Part shown: piece by piece, positions 9,901-19,216 of the stretch | Numbering within the stretch: the first letter of the stretch is position 1 | How the letters are laid out: each line of letters begins with the position of its first letter | From: an uncultured Lachnospiraceae bacterium | GTDB lineage: Bacteria; Bacillota; Clostridia; Lachnospirales; Lachnospiraceae | Direction of reading: 5' to 3' | DNA: 64,000 nt | NCBI GenBank assembly: GCA_949051815.1 | Contig: CARQVR010000008.1 | Span: forward strand, 11,924 to 75,923 | Program-made: the position numbers and the translations under genes | Notes under the pieces: model-generated | What the model was told of the DNA's origin: nothing | What the model saw: only the letters and a program-made list of their open reading frames with translations | Databases searched by the model: none

Positions 9901-12546
9901 ACTGTCCGTATTATAAACCGTATAATAATAGTACTCCTCCATATCGCGGCAGAAATCCTGCAGCTCATCGTCTCTGGTCAGATTTTCCAGATCCTGAAAC
10001 TTCGGATAATCCAGCAGTGTCACCTCACCGGTTGACTTATCCGGCATCACTGTCAGACGCGCCCCCTGCTCGCTATCCCAGAGGCTCTGGTAACAGATAT
10101 TCACCGGCGGATAGTTCGGGTGATCCGGGTCTCTGAGCACATTGTTCTGATCCGTAGCCCATTCGAAGGGCGCATATCCCTTCACAATATCCCCGTGGAA
10201 AGTCAAATGGTCGCCTGTGGTGACAAAGGCATCCGTTCCGATCTTTAATGCCGAATGTCCTGCGGCAGGCTTGGTAAAGTAAACGTCATACAGGCTTGAG
10301 CATCCGGCAAAAGCGTTCGCGCCGATGCTTGTCACAGAATCCCCGATCCGTACCTTTTTCAGCTTTTTCAGATCACGGAACACACCGTCGCCGATCTCGG
10401 ACACGGAATTATTCTTTATGGTAATGCTCCTGATCACGGCACGCAGATCTTTATCGTCAAAACAGCCTGCTCCGATTTTCTTTACTTTAATGTCGCCGAT
10501 CATCTCGGGGATCACCAGATCCACCATTCCGGGATCTCTGGTAATCAGTGCACACGAAATCAAAGTGCCGTCCTCGCTTGCGGAATAGCGGTATCTCGTG
10601 CCGTCGCTCTCAAGCGCCATCTCGTAATGCTTTTTACCGTCTTTGATATAGACATAAGGAATGCCCTTGCCGTCGGTACGCACCGCATCCCATGTACTTG
10701 TTCTGGGAAATGCCGGACTGTTCGCGTAAAGCTCCGGCCCGTACACACAGAAACCATCCGCCGTCACATCCTTAAACAATTCCGGATCAAAGGAAGCTGA
10801 TCCGCATTTATCGGAAAACTCCGCTTTCTTTAGGCCGAAACAATTATAGAAGGTATGCGGCGGCACCTTTTTCGTGTAATTTTCAATATAAACCGTTTCA
10901 AGACCACGGCGGTTTGCAAGGACATAATCATCCATGGTATCCAGTCCCTCACTGGGGAAATGGAACTCCGTCATGGAATCGCCGCTGGGCGCAGGAATAG
11001 CAAACGCTGCTTTACCGATCTTCGTGATAACCGTTCTTGCAAATTCCACCTTCGTCAGTCTGGTATCACCATAAAAAGCAAAATCGGACAACGAACAATT
11101 ATCCCCCGTATCAAAGAACTGAACTTCGGCAAGATCCAGACAAGCTGCAAAAGCTCCATGTCCGATCGAATTGACATGTCGAGGGAACTCCAGTTTCGTG
11201 TTAATTCCCGACCCGTAAAAAGCCTCCACACCAATCGTATTTGTAGGCGAGGTATCACTAAAGGTTACTGACGTCAATCGTTTACAGCCGTAAAAAGCAC
11301 GATCTCCTATGGTAACCGCATTACCAATATCCACACTGGCAATATCTGCTCCGTGAAAGGCGCTCTGTTCAATGTTCCTTACATATTGGTCAATTTCGAT
11401 CTGTTTAACATTATGTACCTCTGCGAAAGCCCTGTAAGCAATAGACGTAATCAGACAGTCATCCTTCTCCACAAGATAACCGTCCACATCCTTGTAGGTA
11501 GAATCTTCAGACACCTTACCGCCATGTGCCACATATACTCTGTCGCCGCCCGCATTTTTTCTTCTGTCGGAAGCAATCTCCAACGTATAGCCGGTTCCCT
11601 TTAAGATTCGGTTGTGCTCACAGAAAAACCGCTTCCTGTCTGCTTCATTATCAATATCAGAGGGAGCCTTTTCCAGACTTTCAGGCACCGTTCCCGCAGC
11701 AGCCTCTGCAGCATCCTTAGCTTCTGCTGCGGTCTTTCCGTCTTTAATGGCATCATCGTACGCCTTATTATACACGCTCCAATAAGCCTTAAACCGATTG
11801 ACTGCCGCATCATAATCATGCGCAAAATAAGATTTGAAATACTCAAGCGCCTTCTCGTCCAGAGATACTTCCTGCGTGAGTCTGTCCATATTATTAAGCG
11901 AAAATGTAATTTTCTTCGTTGGCCAAAAATCAAGCACCAGAGGATCCGAACTTGTATTCACATTCAGATTATCCATATTTTTTATTGTCGTATTTGGCCC
12001 CGCTCCTGTTTGATTCAGCTTCTCCGGCTCGGAAAAGTAGAGACTGTAAGCGTTTTCATAGACAATAAAATAGGCCCGGTTCGGCTGTAAACCCAGATTT
12101 ACTTTCTCCGCCGGAAATTCGTCATTATATTTGCACAGACGCCCTGTTTTGTTTGCCTTTGGCTCATACAAAAACTGCCATGTAAGGTAGAGTTCTCCGC
12201 CGTAGCGGGTTACAATCTCCGTAGGAACCAAATCGCCGTTATTTATCCCGCTCAAAATCCTTTGTTCAACGGCTTCCTCTGAATCTCCTGCACCTTCTGT
12301 CACATCCAGAACATATTTGTTTCCTTTTGCGTCATCCTTTCCGATCGGCTTCACATCACCTTCCACATACGCCACCGGCGACTCCACTTCTTCCCCTGCT
12401 CTTACCCCCGGATTATCAGCCAGGTTTTCCGGCGCGGGAATAGCGGCCACCGCAATAGAAGTGACCATCAGTACCGCCGCCAGACTTCGTCTGGCCGTCT
12501 TCCTTAATCTTCTCTTAGGCTTTCTCGCTGCTGTTTTTTTCGCCAT
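6976..12546 (-). CDS. giant BspA-type LRR surface protein with InlB-type repeats and sortase signal (about 1856 aa)
   Basis: The ATG at 12546 is chosen because GAGGAG lies 7 bases before it. A basic leader and signal peptide (about residues 1-45) precede an N-terminal domain of unknown fold. LRR_5 repeats then occur in several blocks (about 380-560, 690-830 and 1085-1310). An InlB B-repeat-like module follows (about 1325-1400, YDYDGTPLGNAITVDKG), then a Ser/Thr/Gly-rich linker (about 1465-1530) and a divergent InlB-type module (about 1535-1610). The protein ends with the stalk domain shared with the 989-aa neighbour and the sorting signal TPKTGD-PIHPKWFLS, a hydrophobic helix and a basic tail. 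It is a long, wall-anchored stalk protein, probably an adhesin. It sits directly downstream of the sortase gene. Confidence 0.92.
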   Translation of the reverse strand: MAKKTAARKPKRRLRKTARRSLAAVLMVTSIAVAAIPAPENLADNPGVRAGEEVESPVAYVEGDVKPIGKDDAKGNKYVLDVTEGAGDSEEAVEQRILSGINNGDLVPTEIVTRYGGELYLTWQFLYEPKANKTGRLCKYNDEFPAEKVNLGLQPNRAYFIVYENAYSLYFSEPEKLNQTGAGPNTTIKNMDNLNVNTSSDPLVLDFWPTKKITFSLNNMDRLTQEVSLDEKALEYFKSYFAHDYDAAVNRFKAYWSVYNKAYDDAIKDGKTAAEAKDAAEAAAGTVPESLEKAPSDIDNEADRKRFFCEHNRILKGTGYTLEIASDRRKNAGGDRVYVAHGGKVSEDSTYKDVDGYLVEKDDCLITSIAYRAFAEVHNVKQIEIDQYVRNIEQSAFHGADIASVDIGNAVTIGDRAFYGCKRLTSVTFSDTSPTNTIGVEAFYGSGINTKLEFPRHVNSIGHGAFAACLDLAEVQFFDTGDNCSLSDFAFYGDTRLTKVEFARTVITKIGKAAFAIPAPSGDSMTEFHFPSEGLDTMDDYVLANRRGLETVYIENYTKKVPPHTFYNCFGLKKAEFSDKCGSASFDPELFKDVTADGFCVYGPELYANSPAFPRTSTWDAVRTDGKGIPYVYIKDGKKHYEMALESDGTRYRYSASEDGTLISCALITRDPGMVDLVIPEMIGDIKVKKIGAGCFDDKDLRAVIRSITIKNNSVSEIGDGVFRDLKKLKKVRIGDSVTSIGANAFAGCSSLYDVYFTKPAAGHSALKIGTDAFVTTGDHLTFHGDIVKGYAPFEWATDQNNVLRDPDHPNYPPVNICYQSLWDSEQGARLTVMPDKSTGEVTLLDYPKFQDLENLTRDDELQDFCRDMEEYYYYTVYNTDSAEVNTLRHEYAVIFDAYRTGAPNVTLDGRVIPEADFEKELDLRYGPWINPVYCDGTWLEYRSGQNDTAEGKLTDFLFKPLVVQAIENPVPYFEAYPYNFMDNYQNYIDLPTAEYGALPEFKQVPEKVWGFIHATQDIYVPAGIDSIDVITYMEQNRDNYNKYIKDRPADTMYTTTLGGAVPGLFSGYYKDYDDDDEREEAVKGNDTIQSVVLSEVKTLPDYAFDDCEQLTRVEIPAVTKVGKLPFRNCENLINLVGSADYPAERGILYERHKDADGNDRYRIIECLLARGRSGVGEELSVSTISSATDSLIPFLCETCETDQDGGSALPAIAEGAFEGCKYISIVNLSDAAGLKTIPKNAFKDCERIGQMILPGSVNKIGDDAFTRTATSGTTHANVTIYGREVDIADTAFTPRSDFTIYSYEDSAAKRYADRYQIDFQPLNACRVWFYDYDGTPLGNAITVDKGTRVTDLPAEAEKVTEKNHRPGYVFDKWMSDEGKTLDDPIENDMTVFVAQYTSDGTMVDGKCSVQFVHGRTGQVFSGRGADDNDRYLIVPGTSFADPINGGLPTPVPSPNPTADGYTFLNEFRTDMGEVWTPETIINRNMTVLALFGQNGGDGNTSGGTTSNGSTSGGSSGNTSKNTTTSKNSGGSSSSSKKSSSTSSSSTSSSSTSATSTTSSGVGQYTVFVEGGSGSGSYAPGTVVIISCYMPADGMRFEKWTTESNGVALASTTMTTTTFTMPANNVTVKANYVEAPAAPTVAVNTGGGGGGNGNTGNGGGTTTDSNGNTKVDIEKPGISNRDLATANTNGSSDNFIVKISETDEATRAVAAALTNKYGTLDNILYYAMDISLYDSTGTTKITDTTGLSVDITIPIPDSLVAYGGNNMAGAVINGDQLESLNESFTTINGVPCIRFRATHFSPYTVYVDTGNLVEGMLDVTPKTGDPIHPKWFLSLGLACLSIILFLKKDKRVKAKA

Positions 12547-12603
12547 GGTGTATCTCCTCATTCCCTTACACATTCTAATTTATGTCAATCAGTCTTTTGT
12601 ATG

Positions 12604-13773
12604 TCAACTGACTCTCTTCGCTACCACCACAAACCGGCCGTCCGCCTCGGAGCTGTCACAGGTGGACAGGGTCAAAAGCTCGTCACCGTATCTCGCTGTC
12701 ACGCCGGTATCATACAGAGACAACGCCGCCATCTCCTGCATATTGGAATTAAATTCCGCTTCCGAAGCCGCGTCAAAAAACTGATAATACTTAAATACCA
12801 CTTCATCCTCATTATAGATTCTCGACCGGAACACATACATCACTTCATAAGTGCCCTTCTCATAGATCGTATCAAACTGGATCAGTGCATGTTTCTTCCC
12901 ATACTCTTCGCTGCTGTAGTTGTTCAGATTTCCGAACATCTTTCCGGACTTCATATGATGCCCGTATATGATCAGATTGGTGTTTCTTCGCACCACGTCG
13001 CAATCCTTATCGAGAAACAGACTCCCGTTCTTGTCATACTCCTGATTAAAGTTGTGATCCAGATAATATTCATTATTGGCAGTCTGCATCACCGGGTAGT
13101 CTATTATAGTATCGTCAATTTTCAACCATCCGATTAGTTTTTTGTTTTTATTATAAAGTGTCTGGTACTCCTCCAGCACCTCCAGTTCGATCTCTTCCTC
13201 TTCCGTATAGTGTATGGTTACGCCGCGGAAAAGGCTCCCTGTCAGTGCGCTGTTTCCTTTTAACTGGGAAAGATTCTCATAATCCATCTCGTTTCTCTCT
13301 ACGAAAAACGAATACACACCAAAATAGCCAAAGCACCCTGCAGCCACGACACTACACAGAATAACAAGAAGCCTGCGTCGTCTGTCGCGCTTCTTTATCT
13401 GTGCCAGAATTTCTTTCTGCATGTCAGCGTCGTAATCCTCCAGAGAGACCTGCTTCGCCTTCTGCTGCTTCACATTCTTCTGTTTCGGTTTCTTTTTCTT
13501 TTTTTTCCTGGAAGAAATCCGGCTGTCCTTATGATAGCCCTGACTTTTGTACTTCTCTGCAAGCTCATAAATTTCATCGTCAAAGTCGTTTCCGACTACT
13601 GTCTCAAAACGATATTTCCCGGCCTGCATATCGGAATACAGGGTAATGACCGCTCCCGGCTGCTCCATATCAACCTGAGAGCGGATCTTATTTATCAGTT
13701 CCTGATCGCGCAGAGCCGCCTTATAATCCGCCTCCGTCCTCAGTCTTCTCCCTGCAACTTCAAACCCCGCCAT
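12604..13773 (-). CDS. srtB: class B sortase with long cytoplasmic N-terminal domain
   Basis: This membrane transpeptidase (389 aa) would attach surface proteins to the wall. The catalytic His is in LIIYGHHMKSG, the Cys in LLTLSTC and the Arg in DGRFVVVAKR, with the class B insertion between His and Cys. A single membrane helix lies at about residues 134-156, preceded by an unusually long, charged cytoplasmic region with a Lys-rich tract (KKKKKKPKQK). Class B enzymes usually start close to the membrane helix, so this extension is odd. The gene lies between the 1344-aa and the 1856-aa surface proteins on the same strand, and both LRR neighbours carry (S/T)PxTGD signals. That strongly suggests a dedicated enzyme-substrate locus. 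Clostridioides difficile SrtB recognises the similar (S/P)PxTG. Confidence 0.93.
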   Translation of the reverse strand: MAGFEVAGRRLRTEADYKAALRDQELINKIRSQVDMEQPGAVITLYSDMQAGKYRFETVVGNDFDDEIYELAEKYKSQGYHKDSRISSRKKKKKKPKQKNVKQQKAKQVSLEDYDADMQKEILAQIKKRDRRRRLLVILCSVVAAGCFGYFGVYSFFVERNEMDYENLSQLKGNSALTGSLFRGVTIHYTEEEEIELEVLEEYQTLYNKNKKLIGWLKIDDTIIDYPVMQTANNEYYLDHNFNQEYDKNGSLFLDKDCDVVRRNTNLIIYGHHMKSGKMFGNLNNYSSEEYGKKHALIQFDTIYEKGTYEVMYVFRSRIYNEDEVVFKYYQFFDAASEAEFNSNMQEMAALSLYDTGVTARYGDELLTLSTCDSSEADGRFVVVAKRVS

Positions 13774-13900
13774 ATAGGGATCGCTCCTTCATTTCCTACT
13801 ATATCTGGTTCTCAGATACCCATATTGGCATTGACATAATATCATCGCATATACTTCTATTTTACTCAATTATGAAAATTATGCAAGTATTTTGCGGCAA

Positions 13901-16900
13901 TTACCCGAATATTTGACTGAGCAGGCTCTTTCCTTTTATCTTAAAGCTCACCGTCTTTCTGCCGCCATAATTGCCATTTCCCTGAATGGTCAGCTTGGCG
14001 GTTCCCTTATTTATGTTGTTGGAATATCCCACAACCGTGAAATCATCTGGTGATAAAACCATACCGCTCAACGTCACCGTGATGTCAGATGCCTTCGGCT
14101 TAATTGCCTTTCCCGTATAGGTCTGCTGCGGCACGGTCACTTTTGCTTTCGCAAGATCAGCCCGCACAAACCGGTAGGTACCTTTCACCGTTCCCTTGTA
14201 ATTGCTGCCCTCTATCGCCTTTACGGACACCTCAATCCGCGCATTCGCCGGTATAATGTCCGTGGGTTTTACCGGATCACCTGCTTTTCTGGCTGTCGTG
14301 TCACTCGGATCAGTCGTTCCCACATTGGTATATTCCGTATAGAAATATGTGATGTTTTTGTCGTAATCCCTGCCAGCCGTAAGAGCTTTTCCGTTCATAT
14401 CCAGCACTTGAATTTTGGTCTTATAAATATTGGCCTTGGCCTGATAAACCTTATCCGATGCGGACACGGTTATTTCAGAACCGGACAATCCCTGCACCTC
14501 TTTAGAAACATCCCGCACCTCGACCTGCCAGGTTCTCGTCGCGCTGCCCTTGAAGTTTCCTTTTCCCTTAACGGTCATTGTAGCGATGCTTCCCGCCGCC
14601 TTGTTGTTCTTATAAGATAGTGTGTAATCCACACCCTCCGTCAGCTTCTTACCATTAAATCTGACAACAGGCTTCGGCACGCTTCCTCCCTTCATATAAG
14701 GATATGCCGCCAATGTCTGGATTTCCACTTTTCTATCCGGGTCAGTCATCAAATCATATGCGTTTATCTTATACGTCTTTTTCAGGGTGCCTCCGTAAAA
14801 GCCTTTCCCCTCAAATACCGCCGTCGCTGTCCCAACCTTTACATTGTTCTGATAAGTCACGGTGTAGTCCGTCCCCCTGACCAGCGTGCGGTTCTCAGTG
14901 ACTCCGTTTACTTTCAGCGATAACGTCACGCTGCACGCAGGCTCCACGGCGCTTCCCGTGTAAACGGCAGGATCAAATACCACCTTTGCCTTACTCATCA
15001 AAGCGGCGGCCTTGATCTGGAACGTCACGCGCTTCACGCCGAAATATTTACTCCCGCCGTCCGCCCCGGTGCCTTTAATAATAACCGCGGCAGTTCCCAC
15101 CTCTGTATTGTCTTCGTAGGTCAGCGTATAATCCTTCTTCTCTTCAAGCAGCTCCTTACCGTTCTTTACCGTAAGTTTGGGCGTAATCGCCATACCGGTG
15201 TAGGTATAGGACGGAATTTTGCTGACTGTCAGCTTAGGCACGGGCGTTCCGTTCTCGATGATCGCGAAAGTGATTTTTCTCACTCCGGTATAGTTTCCGG
15301 TTCCGGTCAATGTAACCGGATAGTTTCCGGCTGCAATCTGCGCCTCCGCAGCAATGCTGTAATCCTTTTTACCGGAAAGCTTCTTACCGTTCCATGTAAT
15401 GGTCGGAACAGGCTTCTGCAGCTTGTTGTTAAACACCACCGTCAGGTCATCCGTCTTTACATCCGGATCCTCGATATTCTTCGGGGCAATCGTGAAAGTC
15501 TTATTCAGCTTCCCCTCATAGTTGCCTTTGCCGGTAATCACGATCGTCGGCGCCTTGGCTGCCTTTTTATCCGCCGCATTCACATTATTCTTATAGCTGA
15601 TGGTATAATCCTTTTTCTCCTCCAGCCGTTTCTTGTAGTCATAAATCCGCACTTCCGGTTTGATGGCTTTTCCTGTGTAGACATACTCTTTCACATCCGT
15701 AACCCACATTCCCATAGGAATGCCGTCTTCATCCTTCGGAAGGCCGGTCTCATCCTCCTTGGGGACATCCTCATCGGGAACCGTCGAATTATCCGGATCG
15801 TCGGGATCATCCGGATTGCCGGGGGTCAGGGTCTTATCCAGATAATATGTGGCCCGCAAAACTTCACTGTCCCTCTTCCCGAACATATGGGCCGTGGCAC
15901 GAATCGTCATCGTTCTGTTGATCTCTATGGCTTCACTGTACAGCCGCCGTGTCTGGGAAATGCGTGGATCGCTCGCATCCACGGTGTAGTAGATCTGCGC
16001 GCCCTCCTCATCGGTGAGAAGACGCACGCTGGTCTGCGGTCTCACTGTACCTGGCGTCACATCCACACGAGGCATCAGCGCCTGCCCACCGCCATAGGCT
16101 TCCCGCACGCTCACCTCGACCGTAACGGTCCGCTTCGCGTCGTCGTCCGTATACACAAGCTCAGGCAGGATCACCTTGCCCTGCATTTTAAATTTCTGTT
16201 CCCGCTCCTCCTTTTCATTGTAACTCGTGCCGGGTACAGGCTTTTCCGTGTCCCATTCTACCTGTGCCGTAGTACGGATATCGTTTGACGATACCGTATC
16301 ATTATATATTTCGTCCGCTTTGCTGTCTGCAAGATAAATGACCGCCGTCTTTTTGGAGAGATACTGCTCCGCAATCTCCGCAAGGGTCAGGCCGTGTGTC
16401 ACGTTTGTGACAGCCTTAAGCACACCCCCATTATCTACACGCTTGAATCTCGCCTTTACTGTCAGCTTCCCCGGTGTATAGCTGATATCATAATTCGGCC
16501 ACTCTTCCCGGTTGATCCCAGACGCCGCCAGATCATAAACACCTGTCTCGGTGGTGTCTACTCTCTGCTGTACATTCACCGTAAGATGCTCTGTAAATGC
16601 ATCCTTTTCACTGTCCAGGATTCCTTTCAGTTCATACAGCGCTTTTTCAAAGTCATCCGGCGACAAAGGTGTGTCCGCCTCGATCGGGTCTCCCTTTTTC
16701 ACATGCAGCTCCTGATCATTCACGGCAACCGTCAACGCCCGCTGACCTATGGTAAAAGGAAACTCCCATTCCTTAGCCTTATAATTTTTCGTATCATTTT
16801 CCACCAGGCTGACATAAAACGTATAGCTGCCGGCATCTACAGGCAGAAGGGCAGAATCCGTATTGGAGGTTACTGTCTGGCTGTATTCCGTGCCATCCTT

Positions 16901-17935
16901 CTTCATTCCCTCCACGCGATATTCCAGATCCACCTCATTGGTAATGTCCACACCACTTTTGGTCAGCACCTTCGCAGTTGTAATGCACTGTATCAGATCG
17001 ACAAACTGACCGTCATATTCCTTGTCCGTAATTCCCGTTATACCGGCAAGCTCTGTATCTTTCGTTTGAAGAGGCAGAATGGAAAAAGTAAACTCTTCTT
17101 TCAGGCTGTCTGTATCAAACTTATAATTATCCGGATTCTTCGGCTCAGCCGAAATCTCCAGTGTATACTTACCGCATCCGACAGGCGCAATCTTCTCATA
17201 CGCCGCCGCGAAATCCTGCTCCACGCTGCTATAGGATAAACTGGCCGTCGTTGTCCACGGCCCTCCCGGGGCCGGATAATGATCATGAAGCTTTTCGGCT
17301 GTCAGTGTATACGTCCATGTCAGCTCCGCTGCCTGGGGCGTCCAGATCGGAAAACCACTGATGCTGTGCTTCTTCCCGTCGTATGTTTTGTCTTTTGTCT
17401 CTACTCGTCCGTCAATAAAATTAACCGTAAGCTCCTGCTTCTCTTCTGCGCTTCCGTCATCCGCCGCCGGAAGGGTAATCACATTCTCCGCCGCCCCATC
17501 CTCTTCGTCATCTTCCGGCGCTTCGTTTTCCGGATTCTCCTCAGGATCCGCTCCCGGCTGGCCATCGTTGCCATTGTCCGGATCCGCTTCCGGCCGTTCT
17601 ATGTTGTCACCATCCGGATCTTCTTCCGGTTCCGGCTCTGCCGGTTCTGTACCCCCGGGCGCAGGCTGGTCATTATTTCCATCGTCTTCGTCCTCCGCAG
17701 GATCGGTGCCTTCCGGCCTGTCAGTCACCACCCCATCGTCTATTTCAACTTCCGGCTGCGGAGTCTGTTCCTCCGCAGGAGATTGTGCGGGCACACCGGT
17801 TTTCTCTTCATCCGCATCTGCCGGAGATACCAGCTCCTCCGCCTGAACATACAATCCCGTCTGCGGCATACAGGCAGCCACCATCACCGCCGCAAGAAGT
17901 GCCGATCCCATCCGATAAATCCTGCTCTTCTTCAT
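13901..17935 (-). CDS. large secreted repeat protein of the sortase locus, no sorting signal (1344 aa)
   Basis: A signal peptide (about residues 1-33) is followed by an acidic Pro/Glu/Asp-rich spacer (about 35-160) and two YDG/MBG-like modules (about 180-400, KTYDGKKHSISG and DKEYDGQFVD). A chitobiase-type C-terminal module (about 645-705, YYTVDASDPRIS) comes next, then a Pro/Asp-rich hinge. At least six repeats of about 85 aa fill positions 765-1335, with the pattern YTGKAIKP, then a DYT-sYkNN motif, then GKGNY-G. The protein ends in SFKIKGKSLLSQIFG with no PxTG motif or membrane helix. It is therefore secreted, or held non-covalently, or attached through a partner. It is probably the first gene of the transcription unit that includes the sortase and both LRR proteins. 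Confidence 0.88.
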   Translation of the reverse strand: MKKSRIYRMGSALLAAVMVAACMPQTGLYVQAEELVSPADADEEKTGVPAQSPAEEQTPQPEVEIDDGVVTDRPEGTDPAEDEDDGNNDQPAPGGTEPAEPEPEEDPDGDNIERPEADPDNGNDGQPGADPEENPENEAPEDDEEDGAAENVITLPAADDGSAEEKQELTVNFIDGRVETKDKTYDGKKHSISGFPIWTPQAAELTWTYTLTAEKLHDHYPAPGGPWTTTASLSYSSVEQDFAAAYEKIAPVGCGKYTLEISAEPKNPDNYKFDTDSLKEEFTFSILPLQTKDTELAGITGITDKEYDGQFVDLIQCITTAKVLTKSGVDITNEVDLEYRVEGMKKDGTEYSQTVTSNTDSALLPVDAGSYTFYVSLVENDTKNYKAKEWEFPFTIGQRALTVAVNDQELHVKKGDPIEADTPLSPDDFEKALYELKGILDSEKDAFTEHLTVNVQQRVDTTETGVYDLAASGINREEWPNYDISYTPGKLTVKARFKRVDNGGVLKAVTNVTHGLTLAEIAEQYLSKKTAVIYLADSKADEIYNDTVSSNDIRTTAQVEWDTEKPVPGTSYNEKEEREQKFKMQGKVILPELVYTDDDAKRTVTVEVSVREAYGGGQALMPRVDVTPGTVRPQTSVRLLTDEEGAQIYYTVDASDPRISQTRRLYSEAIEINRTMTIRATAHMFGKRDSEVLRATYYLDKTLTPGNPDDPDDPDNSTVPDEDVPKEDETGLPKDEDGIPMGMWVTDVKEYVYTGKAIKPEVRIYDYKKRLEEKKDYTISYKNNVNAADKKAAKAPTIVITGKGNYEGKLNKTFTIAPKNIEDPDVKTDDLTVVFNNKLQKPVPTITWNGKKLSGKKDYSIAAEAQIAAGNYPVTLTGTGNYTGVRKITFAIIENGTPVPKLTVSKIPSYTYTGMAITPKLTVKNGKELLEEKKDYTLTYEDNTEVGTAAVIIKGTGADGGSKYFGVKRVTFQIKAAALMSKAKVVFDPAVYTGSAVEPACSVTLSLKVNGVTENRTLVRGTDYTVTYQNNVKVGTATAVFEGKGFYGGTLKKTYKINAYDLMTDPDRKVEIQTLAAYPYMKGGSVPKPVVRFNGKKLTEGVDYTLSYKNNKAAGSIATMTVKGKGNFKGSATRTWQVEVRDVSKEVQGLSGSEITVSASDKVYQAKANIYKTKIQVLDMNGKALTAGRDYDKNITYFYTEYTNVGTTDPSDTTARKAGDPVKPTDIIPANARIEVSVKAIEGSNYKGTVKGTYRFVRADLAKAKVTVPQQTYTGKAIKPKASDITVTLSGMVLSPDDFTVVGYSNNINKGTAKLTIQGNGNYGGRKTVSFKIKGKSLLSQIFG

Positions 17936-18080
17936 CTTTCTCTACCTTCTTTCTTCCCCTTGTTCCTTATATATGACAACATATACCATGTGATCCTGTT
18001 GAACATCCGACAAAGCACAGTCGGACATAATCTTTGAATATTGTAGCACAATTCTTCCGTTTTTACAATATTGCGCCCGC

Positions 18081-18117
18081 AAAAAAAGACTCCTTGTCTA
18101 TCCGACAACAAGTCTTT
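18081..18117 (-). terminator. intrinsic terminator after the DUF4037 gene
   Basis: The arms 18085-18098 and 18104-18117 pair as 7 bp plus 5 bp around a 2x2 internal loop, with a 5-base loop and seven T residues on the minus strand (18081-18087). It lies just after the stop codon at 18137 and isolates the DUF4037 unit from the surface locus downstream. Confidence 0.75.
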
Positions 18118-18136
18118 GACCACAAAATATAGTATA

Positions 18137-19084
18137 CTACCCCATGTTCATCCCCAATACCTCCGCCACATGGTTCTGCAGGAAGTTATCCTGCCTCCCG
18201 GACAGTCCCATCTCGTTCAATGTCTGCACCAGCACATTGCAGACCGCCTCGATCACAAGCACCCTGCCGTCGTCCGTGTTCAGATGGTACAGATAATCTG
18301 CGGGCGCCACACCTTCCCAGGCCGCCGCCGGATCCGGAATCTGATAGAGAAGCGAAAGCATATCGCCGATCTCACTGCCGACGGCAAGCTCCTTCATCCC
18401 CCTGTGCATCCACTTATAGAAGGGGGCGTATTTTTTATTGAGCAGATAGACGATCTGCATCGCCTCTTTTACGAACTCCGTCAGGGCAAGTTCCGCCGCA
18501 ATGCGCTCCCCCCGCTTCATGGCGCGGGCGTAATTGTACTGTCCCGCCTGCGCTGCCTTTGCCAGACTCTCCGCCAGTTTTTTCAGCCACACTTCCCTTG
18601 GATAGTAGGCCAGAAGCCCCTCCCTGATTCCGGTGAATATTCCGCACGGATCTTCAAATACCGCGCCGTTTGTCGCCGTGGCAAGCGCCGCCTCTGAAAC
18701 CGCAAACCACGCCGCCGCCGTCTCCGGCGCGCTGTCTCTGCCAAGTATTTCCAGATAGAAGTCCTCCAGACAGAGCACGCCTACGCGCCCTTTTCCCTGC
18801 TCCTCCTCCACACGTCCGGAAAAACCCATAAATTCTTTTGGCAAAGCGTCGTAAGCCGCCTGCATTTCTTTTCCATACTGCCGGTAAGTCTCGCGGGGCA
18901 GCCAGATACAAAAAGACGGCCCGTAATCGTGATCCGCAGAAATTGCATCATCAAATCCAAAACACTCCGATCCATAGCCCACAAGCCCGGCGGCCGCCTG
19001 ATCTGCAATTTCCGAAAACTGTTCAAATATCAACCGCCTGCCATATGTCTCGTAATATTTTTTCGCCAACTCCAAACCCTTCAT
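18137..19084 (-). CDS. DUF4037 domain protein, nucleotidyltransferase-like
   Basis: This 315-aa soluble protein has the DUF4037 signature near the N-terminus: GYGSECFGFDDAISADHDYGPSF (about residues 36-58 with spacing as in the family). The G-S and D-x-D elements recall the nucleotidyltransferase (NTase) fold, in which they bind metal and nucleotide. The rest is helical. The substrate is unknown; the NTase assignment rests on the family rather than on any tested activity. The next gene upstream on the same strand is a TPR protein, about 130 bases away, so co-transcription is possible. An intrinsic terminator follows. Confidence 0.8.
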   Translation of the reverse strand: MKGLELAKKYYETYGRRLIFEQFSEIADQAAAGLVGYGSECFGFDDAISADHDYGPSFCIWLPRETYRQYGKEMQAAYDALPKEFMGFSGRVEEEQGKGRVGVLCLEDFYLEILGRDSAPETAAAWFAVSEAALATATNGAVFEDPCGIFTGIREGLLAYYPREVWLKKLAESLAKAAQAGQYNYARAMKRGERIAAELALTEFVKEAMQIVYLLNKKYAPFYKWMHRGMKELAVGSEIGDMLSLLYQIPDPAAAWEGVAPADYLYHLNTDDGRVLVIEAVCNVLVQTLNEMGLSGRQDNFLQNHVAEVLGMNMG

Positions 19085-19216
19085 ACCCGCCCCCGCTTCT
19101 CTTCCATCATTCTTTCCACATTTCCTGACCTTTTATGAACCCTGCCAACCGGCCAGGCTTTTCCCTGCTTTCCATACCGTTCATATCCATCCGGTTCCAA
19201 AAAACAAACCGGATAT

